Part shown: in pieces, positions 1 to 14,651 of the stretch
Position numbering within the stretch: position 1 is the first letter of the stretch
Layout of the letters: each line of letters opens with the position of its first letter
Origin: Sphagnum compactum
Lineage: Eukaryota; Bryophyta; Sphagnopsida; Sphagnales
Reading direction: 5' to 3'
Assembly: GCA_965153455.1 (NCBI GenBank)
Contig: OZ234496.1
Coordinates: 3,729,207 to 3,793,206, forward strand
Length of the DNA: 64,000 nt
The notes under the pieces: model-generated
Database searches by the model: none
What the model was told of the DNA's origin: nothing
What the model saw: the letters and a program-made list of their open reading frames with translations, nothing else
Program-made: the position numbers and the translations under genes

Positions 1-70
1 CATTGAAATATTCAAAATTGCACATATGAAGAGAAGGGATGAAGGCAAGTGTAAGGGTTAATGTGCTTAC

Positions 71-3021
71 TCTTCTCTTCATCTTCTTCATCCTCCACTA
101 TTTCTTCCTCCTCTGTTGAATCCTCTGTTACAAAAAGCAGAAACAGTAAACGAGGAAACTGAAGAGAGCTATTTTGCCAGAGCACAATTGTGAAGCCAGA
201 AGTACAACGCTGAAGACCTCAAACACAACTATAGAACAGAGGGCAAATAATGGATGAATGTGTCCAACAGTGTGAGTGATAAAAAAAACAGCATGCAACC
301 TTGGTATGCAGTTTTCAAGTGGTACAAGGGAATACAATATGCAACACTGGAAGGCATGCATTCTACAATATGAAAAGGGCAGAATCACAAGCCAAAGGTG
401 AGCATGGAAGTTTCAAATGGATTACTCCAGCCTCCATCAAGAAGGCTTAAAGAACATGGCACTACCAGCAGTCTCCTTTTCTGCCTCTTCATCCTCATCA
501 GCAGGAACCTCAACATCAACTTCTTTGCTCGACCATAAGTAGATGGGGAAGTTGATGAACTCAGAATACTTCTTCACCAGCTCCTGAAAACCCAACATAC
601 AGACAATAAGCTTGGTTCTGATTTGTCCTCACAATATCAACTTGCTTCCCTTCTGCAATCAACTTAGAGAAAAAGGTTGACTATAGTATGTCTAGAGCCC
701 AAACCATCTCTCCCTATACTTACTCGCAGTTTGTCTTCCTGTGCATATTCACTAGCCTCTTCCTTAAGGTGAATTCTGATTTCTGTACCACGGCCCAAAG
801 GCTCATTCTCTGTGTCTTCTATGACAGCAAAGTTGCCATCAGCTTTTGACTCCCAAATGTATCTGTCAGAAAACAGGACCTGCTGTTAGATTCAAGAGTA
901 GGGCATTGTGGCAATGCCCTACAATTGCACTGCACTTATAGGACCACACTACATAAAATTACCACAAAAATAAGAGACAATGTATGGACATGGAACAGAG
1001 AGAAAGCATGGGGTTGCCTGATGTAGTTCAAGACAGGTGAAATGAGCTTATAAATAGGCTCATTGCTTAAGCACAAACAAATGCACAGAGGGTCATAGGA
1101 ACTATAGCCACTCAATAAAGGAACCAAAAGTAGTACTATCAACTGACTTACTGTTTATCATCATTGTGCTTGGACACAACCTCCACATAATCAGCAACCA
1201 AGTACACCGAATAGAATCCGACTCCAAATTGACCGATAAGATTCAAATCCCCTCCTTTCTGCATCTGCTCCAAGAAAGCTGCCAATGCAGCACACACAAT
1301 AGACCACTCCTTAGGTGAGCTATACTATGACATGGGCAACTGAGCAATAATCTGCAGATGGCTGCACACACATGCAACAGCTTAAACAAACTTAGTTGTT
1401 CTCACATTGGTGGGATACTTCACCAACTACCTGGAAAAGATATTGCCTGCACACAACAAGAACAGCTGACACACAGATCTATGACAAAATTCATATGGCA
1501 CCATGTCTTGCTGGAGACACTTACTTCAAACCGATCACACATGATAGCAGGTTCTAATACAAAACTCCCAGGTTTAACTGAGAGTCTTTGAATATATGGA
1601 GACAGGAATAATCCACAGTACTGTTGGGTTTTCACCGACAGTAGTTGTGACCTGAGGTTGCTCTCAAGAAGTCAAACTTACCAGATGTTCCTGACTTGGC
1701 AATAGTGCCAAGGTTCTTGATGAGGTCCTCTTTGGTCATACCAATGCCTGTGTCTCGAATAGTCAGAATCTTTTTCTCCTTGTCCAGCTTGATCTGTCAA
1801 TTGGAAACCCAACCCAAGATCATTTCATACATTCAAGGCAACATTTTAGCTTGAGTTTCAGAGGAAAACTAGCAATCCAATTGCAGGCTAGAACATACTG
1901 TGTCCACTGCACAACAAAAGCTGCAAACCCATTTCCTCAAAACATCTCATGTGCAGGCTGCATTGGTGGCCCCAAGATGTCTTACATGGATATCAAGTTT
2001 CGATTCATCTCCTTCACCAAGAACACTCTTGTCAGTGAGAGAAAGAAACCGAATCTTGTCCAATGCCTGCACACAACAGCAACCCAAACTGAGCACCAAA
2101 GTTCAAAGATTCTCATCCAGAATAGATCAGGACAGTACAACTGGTGAGGTCAAAAACCTCTGCCTATCATACATACAGTCCAGAAGAACTGATATACAAA
2201 CCAAACACTTCAAAAAAAAGGACAACGACGACAACAAGCACATACATCTGAGGCATTGGAGATGAGTTCTCGAAGGAAAATATCCTTGTTGCTGTACAGA
2301 GAATTGATGATGATGTCCATCAACCTTGAAACCTCAGCTTGAAACTCAAACTTCTCAGCATTGTTTCTTAATGATTTCACAGAGATGGACTCTGTCTCTC
2401 TGCATCCACCAAAACAATTGCCACTCAGCACAAATACCTCTGCAAAGAATCTTTCGTTACAAATCCTGTTTCCTATATATCTGAGACGCCTAGAGCAAGA
2501 ACCAAGAGAAGCGGGAGGAGGAAGAACACAACAGCAGCATACCTTTTCACCACCTCTGCATCCGTGGTCAAGCCACTAGGCACACCGCCAATTTTTTCCT
2601 CGATCTTAGGCGTTTCGATTTCATTCTCCAATACACTTTCTTCCTCAGCCTTCACCTGCGCATGCGGACCTGCAAAACAGAACCAAAAAAAATCACACAA
2701 CACGAATCCTCTTAAATCGAGCAAACTTTCCCGAAGAACTCTCCCACAGAAATCTCGCAAAGCTTTTCAGACTCTACGGATGACTGACTTTTCACTCTAT
2801 GACTCCCGTTGTAGCTGTTCAAAATTTTTCAATCCCGTCACCTCTGGCGTCCATAGAACTCATCAACACTTGCAAAGAAAGACGCCATAATTGGCCGCAT
2901 TCTATTCCCACCAAGCCGCCGCCACTTGCGATAATGCTCTACTCATACAGATCCTCAATGCGTCAAACTTACGAAAACAGAAATGCGCTGAAATGCGCAA
3001 GAAGAACAGGAGAGAGAGAGA

Positions 3022-3061
<40 letters not shown>

Positions 3062-3212
3062 GACGAACACTCTGACAAACAATCTGAAACCGGATCCGAA
3101 CGAAAAAAGTGATTACAAAATCGAAGTGATTGTGAGAGAGCTTACTATGGATCTGGAGACAAGTCAAGGACAGCAGCACGCACAATGCCACTGCAGCTGC
3201 GATACGGGACAT
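71..3212 (-). CDS. GRP94: Endoplasmin / GRP94 (ER-lumen Hsp90), 5' part, truncated by window edge
   Basis: ER-lumenal Hsp90 ATPase that folds secretory and membrane client proteins. Coding exons (minus strand): 3212-3146, 2669-2543, 2399-2246, 2066-1986, 1793-1682, 1278-1152, 862-724, 583-466 and 124-71. Every junction is GT-AG and phase stays intact for 326 codons. The start ATG (3212-3210) opens a hydrophobic signal peptide of about 22 residues ([14 protein letters not shown]...), followed by an acidic pre-N region. Hsp90 ATP-pocket motifs are present: RELISNAS around residues 108-115 with catalytic Glu109 and Asn113, DTGIGMT at 157-163 and GQFGVGF at 196-202. An acidic linker begins near residue 295. 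Middle and C-terminal domains and any KDEL-type tail lie left of the window. Bases 1-70 belong to the next intron. The gene is divergent from BiP. Identification is firm; exon edges are inferred from sequence. Confidence 0.95.
2670..3145 (-). repeat. GRP94 intron 1 with GA/CA microsatellite
   Basis: Largest well-defined intron of the GRP94 gene, between the signal-peptide exon and the pre-N exon. It contains a (GA)n run at about 3010-3022 joined to a (CA)n run at 3023-3059. Open frames across this stretch are repeat artefacts. The tract is a likely length polymorphism. Confidence 0.85.
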
Positions 3213-3897
3213 TGCTCGTGAGCGTCGTCGGTAAGTCGTCGCTGCGAAATCTGTTTCTCCGAGTGCGAGCGAAGCTCTTCGTCTTGTGCGCAGCCCGCGT
3301 CTTCTTTCCTGTCTTCTTCTTCCGTTCGAGGTGCCAATCCGAGAGACCTGAGCCCTGAGCTCCTCATTATTGATACCTCAAAAACTGGCACCTCACCTGG
3401 GTCACCTCAAACCTGTGTCACGGGGTCACCACTGATTTCTTTCTTCTTTTTTTGTGACGACTTTTCGCCATTTTGCAAAAAATCTTTTCAAAAAAGAATA
3501 TTCTGTCGCAAATTCCATGTTTTAAAAATTAATATCGCCACAGTTTCCTACAATATGAAAGGATACTTCAGATTTTATACTTTCATATTTTTAATATCGC
3601 CATATTTGGCTAAATATTCTTGAGCAACATCATGAAATAGAAAACAAAAACACTGGGTCACCCCTTGTCACCCAGTGGTTTTTTCTTTTACCAATTTTGT
3701 GATGTTTGTCACACTGGCTATCATCCACAAGAAGATTTAGCCACGTTTGGCTATTGACCAGCAATGAAAGTAGATTTTTTTTTTTAAATCCTTTTATATC
3801 CTGGCTATTTGCTTGAACAATGTACATAAACATGGCGATTTTTTAGAATCTTTTAATCGATTTTTGGCATTTCTATTTGACCGAATGGAATATAACA

Positions 3898-3966
3898 TTC
3901 AAAAAATGATATTCTGTCAAATACCATTTCCAAAATGGAATATTTGACAGAATATCATTTTTTGAA
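3898..3966. repeat. Perfect 26-bp-arm hairpin
   Basis: Arms 3898-3923 and 3941-3966 are exact reverse complements around a 17-base centre, itself partly palindromic (CCATTT...AAATGG). It lies inside the foldback-like element upstream of both chaperone genes. Confidence 0.9.
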
Positions 3967-4240
3967 AAAAAAAAAAATCACCAGAAGAAAAATTAATTAA
4001 TTAAATATTTTTCTTTAAAAAACGCTGCTGTCACCCTCTCAGCAACTCCAGCATTTATTTATTTATTTTTGGCCAGCTAGACTATATATATACACAAACG
4101 AAATATCTAAAATTAAAGGTTGTTAAAATAAAATACTTTTCAAAGATTTTCAATATAGCCAGAATTCGACCAAAATTTTATTAAAAATTTTGCCACAGAT
4201 TTTTATTCACAGTTCACACGTAAGCTAGCCAAATATATAC

Positions 4241-4242
<2 letters not shown>

Positions 4243-4284
<42 letters not shown>
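4243..4284. repeat. (TA)n microsatellite
   Basis: About 21 uninterrupted TA dinucleotides in the GRP94-BiP intergenic region. Confidence 0.95.
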
Positions 4285-4287
<3 letters not shown>

Positions 4288-5137
4288 AGATGTTTATAAA
4301 TTGTTTTACTTTTGATATTTTAGTTTTATAGCCAATTTTGACTAAATCTTCCTCTGGATAATCGCCACTTTGGCTACATCACAAAATTGACCAATTTTTT
4401 ATTTTTTTGGTAAATACATCGCTCGGCACACTCTGCTAGACCAGCCACAATTATTAAGAAATTTAAAAAATAGATAAATTTAATGGGTAGCCTAATACAA
4501 GTTTATTAGTTTATTTATATAAATTTGAAAAAAAAACAGGTAGGTACCTACTAGGTTACCATCATGATCGTCACCCCGGTCGTCATGGCGTCAGTTTTGC
4601 AAGACTCATCCAATCAGAGTTCTAGTTACTCACTTATAACCAATTACAAACTGCCACATCATCCTAGGACCTCGATCAGATCCCGAACCTTCTCTTTCTC
4701 TCTCTTTTCAACCAAACGACCGGCGCACGTCATAAGCAACACAGCCCACCAATGAGAGCGAAGGAAACCCACTTTCGGGACGTGGATGACGGATCGATGG
4801 GAGCCACGTGGCAGATCTGAGAGCGTCGAGAATGTTCCCTGAGTCTTGGCGTCGGGAAGCAGCGCAGGCGGCGGAGGGGAAGAAGCTCAGCCGTAGCAGC
4901 AGCAGCTAAGGTGCGGTTTTTCTTAAATCGCGCGCGATTTCTTGGAGCAATTTTGTGATTGCTGCGTGCTATCTTTTGTCGCTATTGATTTCGCAAACTC
5001 TTGTTGAATTCCTCTAGTGGTTGCAAATTTGCAGCACTCATTTGGCGCATTGGAAGAATTTGTGGTTGTTTTTTTTCTTTTTTCCTGCGCTTTTCTTCGT
5101 TGTATTTTTGGGGTAGGCGGCGGCAATTGCAAGCACG

Positions 5138-8634
<3,497 letters not shown>

Positions 8635-10251
8635 ATGCAGCGGTTTTAGATTCATTCAGTTCACTATGAGATGCTGAAATGAGGGAGAACTTTCAGTAAC
8701 ACTTTGAAAACACTTCCTCTTGAGACAGTATTCAGTGTCTACTGACTTGAACTCACAGAGATGAGAGGAGTTCTATTTCCTGAGAAAGCTCAGATAAGAC
8801 TCTAGTCGTGGCTTCATAGAATATTTCAGTCCAGTTTTGAGGATGACTTTTTCACTTTTTACATCAGTTGGCCAAAGGGTGGCTTCTGTCTTTCAGGTAC
8901 TGTGAACTTTGCAACAACCCACCATAAATATATTTCAATGCTTGGGTGCCAACAAACCCAAAAGTTAAAAATTGTTGACAACGCACACACACAGTTCAAA
9001 TAAATATTTTGCAACTCCATCAACTAAATATCCAACAACAAAGTGAAATCAAAGAGCTGATATTTCCAAGGAAAAAGGAATGTAGGCTGGTTTGATATGG
9101 TAGTTAAATATCTTTTGTCCATGAATGTAATCTAGAGAATTATAGTTACATGCATAAACATGAGACTATATACATGTTCCAAGCATAATACAATGAAAGT
9201 GTAGTATGAATGCTTTTCAAATCAAAAAGCATCGTAATCTAAGTTTTCCAAGTCAATTATGTATGTATTTACCTTCTCAATTGATGAAAACAGTGTTAAT
9301 TGGAAGTTCATCTTGAACTATTTGATGTCCTCCTTAGGAAACACCCTTCGCTTTCTAAACGGTCTCCTCTGTTATTTATGATTATATTTTCTCCATCATG
9401 AGTCCATCACATTTGCTCTTCTACTGATAATGTTAAATTCTTGTTTCAACATGCACTCTTTACAATCTAATGTTAAACAAAATGGCAATTCGATAAGTGA
9501 TAGCAGAGTTGCATTAATTTTTATATCATGAATTTTTTTGTTTTATTGATCACATATTCATATGTGAAATGAAGTAAGTTGGAGTTGAGCAAAAGAAAAG
9601 TTTACCTTCAATCAACCAAAAATGTTTTTGTAGATGTAAGAATTTTGCTAGAACTGTAGTGGAGGACTTTAAACCCCAAAGCATGAACAAAGAAGAATGG
9701 TCGTTTGTGAAACTTGTAATTCAATAATGTTTTGTATGACACAAAGAAAAGTAGCAATCAACGGAGTTTGCAAATTCTTTTTAAGCTTGTGATTCTACAA
9801 AACATCAAAGGCAAGGAACCTTTTCCTTACCAAGAATTAAAGACCATAGTGAATGAGAAGTTGGAATAATCATTGAGGTTAAAATATAGAATTTAGGATC
9901 TAGTAATTAACAACCCCTTCGTGCTTGTAGCATCAACATTGACCTTTACAAAAGCTAAATGGGACTTGCACATTATCACCAAGCTTTTGTAGTTGAACCC
10001 ACCCTAAACCATAAACCCTAAAAACATTCATCTTTTTTATCATAGTTGGTTGGGTCTTATATGAGATTGGGGGGGGTGGGGGGGGGAAATTACAATTAAA
10101 ATCAAAATACATCTCCCAAAAAAAAGTCAATGTGTGACTAAAAGTTTTATATAAGGGATTGGAAATATAAATGAAATAAGTGGTTTTATTTTATTGCATG
10201 AATGACAAAAGTTATCCAAAGTTATTGAAAAGCAAACCAATAGTTTTTAAT
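8635..10251. other. BiP 3' flank and intergenic, no gene seen
   Basis: The first few hundred bases are probably BiP 3' UTR. The rest is AT-rich with no domain-bearing frame. A G-rich run lies at about 10070-10087. Confidence 0.6.
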
Positions 10252-10540
10252 TTATTGGCCTCGCCTACCAAGGCAAGGATATTGTGTTTAGATTCATTAT
10301 AGAGTATAGTAGCTTAAGGGATTTTGGCCCCTAGGTAATAATAGGTCTATTTTTATATGAGGATTTTTGAAAGATGATATTTTGGCTTGAGATTAGTTAT
10401 ATATCTTGAAGGATTTTGGTTTCTTTTAGAGGATTTTTTAATGATTATTTTTTGAATAGTGAAATATTTGAGTTTCGATAATTCTTCTTTTGCCTTAAGA
10501 TACATTTTAATGTAAATGGCAAGGCTACATATGACACACC
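10252..10540 (-). repeat. Dispersed repeat R1, copy 1 (coding-like on minus strand)
   Basis: This stretch recurs in reverse orientation at about 44690-45020 and in part at 58741-58840. Shared landmarks on this strand are TTATTGGCCT, GGATATTGTGTT, CATTATAGAGTATAGTAGC and GATTTTGGCCCCT. On the minus strand copy 1 encodes a peptide resembling that of copy 2 (LAIYIK..YLKAKE.L....KYFT.Q, later LKPKYHLSKILI). I do not recognise the family. It looks like the end of a transposable element with residual coding sequence. Confidence 0.7.
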
Positions 10541-12659
10541 CCTTGTTTAATCGGCAACTAGAAACTTTATACAAATGATTGAAAATAAAAATGAATAAAA
10601 AAAATTCAATTTCTAGTAACAACTTTTTCAAATGCAGAGAACTTGTGGTTTGAGGAATCAGGAATTGGACCTGGTGTGACAAAAAACTTAGGCACACAAT
10701 AATCAAAACAAGGAACACATATATTAAATGGTAGAACCACTCTCAGAAATACCCACTGGCTTTGAACCTGTGGCCACCTAAATTCCTGCTATCACCAACA
10801 AAGAAAGGCTTGAGGTCTCTAAGGGGTCTGATCTCTCTGATCTCTCTCTCTTGAACTCACTAGCCTTCCTTCTCTTCTCAATTATTTTAAACCATATAAA
10901 CCTAAAACAACATCAAACTTCCAAAAGAACCCAAGTCGCATTATACACTTTGTAACATAGACCTTTGAGTCTAAAAAGATTGCATAAACCAATACTCATG
11001 ACACCACCCTTCAAATTGACAACACATAAAAAAAAGAAACATTACACTTCAATCCCCCATTGACTGTTTCACAAGTTTTACAAAGAACCACAGCCCCTTT
11101 GCATGATCCACCTTGTAAAATTCGACGAAATGTGATTGTTTTTCGAAGTTCCCAATAATTAGGTGGTTTTCTCATGATATGCATATCAACAACATTCACA
11201 CACAAATCAACCCGCCACACACATTGAGAAGATTCCAAACCACTTTTGAGACCCTTAAAATTGTCATCATCCCCTTCGACGTCAACCTTCAAATCCACCT
11301 CCTAGACTAAATTCATGTCTTTCAAAGTACATTGTGCAACGGATTCTTCAGTACTTCTATTAGAGCCCCCCAAAGTCTCGCCTTCTTCCCTTTTTCTTCT
11401 CTCCTTTCTATCTTAGCCCAAAAACAAAAATAATCCATCCCCCATCCCCCACTTATCCGCCATCATGTTCTTCTTTCTTCAGTTCCACAACAAGAATTCT
11501 ATCGATTCCCCATCACTTGGTAGTTCCCTTGCTTCACATTCAGCCAATGTCCAGTAATATCCACTCTAGCTCACTCATCCCAAATAAAAAAAACGACATA
11601 AAAATATCAAAGCCATAAACATCACCACATCTCCAACACTCCTTTTCCTTGTCTCCATCACCGTCAGTGTAAACACCCCAAGCCGAAAATAGGAGAAAAC
11701 ATTCTTCCTTAAAAAGATTTTTTTCCCATTCACATCCAAACCCTAAAGTTAAAAAAAAATTACACTGGGATGATCCAAAACTCAAATTTGGTGTGGACAT
11801 GGTTTGCAAGGGTGCCTTGGGAATTATTAAACCTTAAATGTCAAGGCCAACCAATTTGGTCCACTTTTCAATGTATTTTGGTCTCTCTTTAACGTTTAGG
11901 GGTTAAGCAATTAAGGTAACAAACAGTGATTTGAATACGTTCCTCTCTCCCTTTTATACACCCCCCCCCCCCACCCCACCCCACCGCAACCCTTCTTATT
12001 TAATTTGCTCATCTTCTTCTTCCCTATAAAGCATTGCCAAAAACATTTTAGTGTATTTGGAGAACGTGTTATAAAGCATATTTGTTTATATTTGCTCCCG
12101 ATGTTGTTTGAAAGGCCAACAGCTTTGAAACAAAATTACCCACTTTTCTTAAAGATTTTTTTATTTCATTTTTACTAAGTTTAGAATTAATCAAAATTTG
12201 ATTATTTCAACTTTAATGACAAGATTTTTTTCTTAAAAGGGCAATGGAATTTCAAGGGTCATCGTATGATTGCAAACAACAATCATTTGTACTACAAACA
12301 AGGAACCATACAAAAGGCTATAAATAAAAATTGTACAAAAATCAATAGAAAAAAATTAAATCTGACTAGAACCAACATTATTGATTGAAGATTTCAAAAA
12401 TGACAATTACAAAATCTAAAGGTATTACAACGTCAATTCAAAATGTATATTTTGTATACTACATGAATTAGAATGTATCTGGATGTATCAAAATGAATAC
12501 AAAATGCATCAAAATTGTAAAGTAAAAGTACTAGCATGTAAAATGATCAATCAGAATGCATTTTTAAATGTAATTTGGGATATTTATTGAAGTTTCTTGT
12601 GTTTTTTTTCTAAAGTAAAAAATAAAAATAAAACCAATCAAAATCCATATTAATTTATT
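10541..12659. other. Intergenic, no gene seen; possible SINE-like box
   Basis: AT-rich sequence with C runs near 11960. On the minus strand at about 10757-10767, GGTTCAAAGCC resembles a Pol III B box, but no convincing A box was found. Short frames here show no recognisable domain. Confidence 0.5.
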
Positions 12660-13860
12660 TTTATTCTTGATTAGTTTAAGCTTAGCCTATATTTAGTTTA
12701 AGTTTAACTTTACAAATAACTTAAATATAGTTTAAGGTTAAGCTTGATTAACCTTAGTTTAGCTTAGGTTTAACCAAGGTTAACCTAGGTGTAGTTTGAA
12801 TTTTGCTATCATTAACCTAGGTTTTGTTTAACTTTAGCTTAAGTGTAGCATAAGTGTAGCATAGGTTTTGCCATGGTTAGGCTAAAAATTTAGAAGGTGT
12901 AACATAGGTGTATCATAAGTTTTGCTATGATTATCCTAAAAGTTTAGCGTAGGTGTAACATAGGTGTAGTGTAAGTTTTGACATGGTTAGCCTAAAGGTT
13001 TAACCTTGGTTAATCTAAGTTAACTTAAGTTTAACCTAGGTTCACCTCTAGGTTTAATTTGTGTTTAACCATTATGTTAACCTAAGGTTTAACATCTAAA
13101 TTAATAATATGTTTAACACTTACATGTAACCAAATTTGAATTAAAAATTTGGTCATATGTTTAATTTATAGGTTTAACTGTATATTTAACCTTTGAGTTT
13201 AATTGTATGTTTAGTTTATATGTTCAACCATATGTTTAATTTCTAAATGTAGCCAAATGTTTAACATCTAGGTTTAGTCAAATATTTTTCCTTTAAGTTT
13301 AACCTAAAATTTTAACCATATGTTTTGTTTATAGGTTTAGCCATATATTTAGCCTTTAAATTTAACCTATGCTTAGCCATATGTTTAGGCTTTAAGTCTA
13401 ACCATATGTTTACCCTATAGATATAATCATATGTTTAGACTTTAAGTTTAGTTATATGTTTAGACTTTAAATTTAGCCCCTATATTTAACCTTTGCATTT
13501 AACTCTTATAGTTCAGCCCCTAAGTTTAACATATAGGTTTAGCATTTAGATTTAACCCTTAGGTTTAACCTTTAGATTTAGCCCTTTAAATTAGCTTTTA
13601 AGTTTAACCCTTAAGTTTAGCCTTTAAATGTAGCATTTAAATTCAACCTTTAGGTTTAACTCTTAAGTTTAACCTTTAGATTTAGCCCTTAGGTTTAGCC
13701 TTTAAGTTTAACCCTTAGCATTTAGGCTTATAACCTAATTTATTTTAAATGAAGCTAAAGAAACCTAAGTTAGTTTATATTAACCTAGGAAAACTTATAT
13801 AACCTATATCAACCTTAGAAGGCCTAATGTGTTAAGTGTAAAATTAGCTCAACCTAACAA
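12660..13860. repeat. Degenerate TTTAACC/TTTAGCC-type short-unit array
   Basis: About 1.2 kb is dominated by variants of AGGTTTAACCTTTA, with units of roughly 11-18 bases and heavy point variation (for example TAGGTTTAGCC, TAAGTTTAACC, CCTTAGGTTTAACC). It resembles plant telomere sequence only loosely. It is non-coding and reads like an old, drifted minisatellite. Confidence 0.75.
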
Positions 13861-13939
13861 CTTAATTTAGGTCATTCCTCCCCTACCCCTTGGAGGACAT
13901 CCAAGGGGTGTCATAATGGAAATGAACTCCCTCTTTCTC

Positions 13940-14400
13940 TCTCTCTTCTTCTCTAGTTATAATTGTCTCTCTCATGTTTTGTTTGATCCAAATAACAGCT
14001 ACCCTTCCTACTCATATCCCTATCCTCTTACTCTTGTTATACCAACCACAATCCTAACCCAATAAATCACAACTAGTTAGGTATTAAATTTTCCTCCTCT
14101 CTCTCTCTTCTAAATATAAGTAATTTTTTCCTGCCTTATTTATTCTAGATAGCAGCGACCCTTCCTACTCACAACATTATCTTCGTACTCTTGTTATACT
14201 AACCACAATCCTAACCCAATGAATCACAACCAGCTAGGTATTGGATTTTCCTTTTTTCATTTTATCTCTTCTGGATATAATTGACTCTCTCATGCCTTGT
14301 TTAATCCAAATAACTACCTTTCATGTTCACAACACTATTCCTCTGCTTTTGCTATAACTAACCACAAACTTAAACCAATGAATCACCCTAATAACACACA
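13940..14400. repeat. About 160-bp tandem repeat, three diverged units
   Basis: Units begin near 13949, 14107 and 14269. Each carries a CT-rich lead, CTACTCA(C/T)A..., a CCAACCACAATCC-like segment and AATGAATCAC. The last unit stops about 250 bases before the CACTA-like element. Confidence 0.75.
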
Positions 14401-14651
14401 CAATATGCAACAGTTCTGGGAGCAATATTTTCAAAAAACAAAACTTCACACATTATAAATAAATAAAATTACATGGGTTTACTTAATCCCTAGTTGTGGA
14501 TCTCCTCTCCACTAAGCTCCAACTCCTGCTTGATACAACACTATCTTGTCTACCAGCAATTTTTCCTTTTTATTTTACCTCCACTCACAACCTTGTTAAC
14601 AACATTAATTGTCCCCCAACTCCTTGAAACCAAATTCCCTTCCTATCTCCT

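Larger units (their letters stand above)
3688..4398. repeat. Imperfect inverted-repeat (foldback/MITE-like) element between GRP94 and BiP
   Basis: The arm at about 3688-3755 (motif GAAGATTTAGCCA, flanked by TTTTGTGATGT) recurs as a diverged reverse complement at about 4330-4398. A related arm appears again near 63415-63470, so the sequence is dispersed. The interior holds a long hairpin at 3898-3966 and a (TA)n tract at 4243-4284. No coding capacity is visible. The class (MITE, foldback or remnant) is undetermined. Confidence 0.55.
3213..5137. promoter_or_regulatory. Shared divergent upstream region of GRP94 and BiP
   Basis: It separates the two start codons by 1.9 kb. Motifs cluster on the BiP side: CACGTCA 4726-4732, GACGTGGATGACG 4779-4791 and the G-box palindrome CCACGTGG 4804-4811, all resembling bZIP/UPR sites. 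Heat-shock-type inverted units are GAACCTTC 4685-4692 and GAATGTTC 4830-4837. CCAAT boxes lie at 4610-4614 and 4749-4753. No exact CCAAT-N9-CCACG ERSE was found. The GRP94 side has a CCAAT at about 3329-3333 and several GGTCACC motifs. The middle (about 3440-4460) is AT-rich and repeat-derived. Bases about 4860-5137 are probably BiP 5' UTR. That these sites regulate the genes is inference from family knowledge. Confidence 0.6.

Noticed and set aside
433-465. GRP94 ending at an in-frame stop after the [12 protein letters not shown] segment
   Set aside because: A GT donor at 465 and an AG acceptor before 124 continue the acidic linker in phase, so the stop is intronic.
2799-3221. Plus-strand open frame with a (HT)n run across GRP94 intron 1 and exon 1
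   Set aside because: Produced by the CA microsatellite and the antisense of real GRP94 exon sequence.
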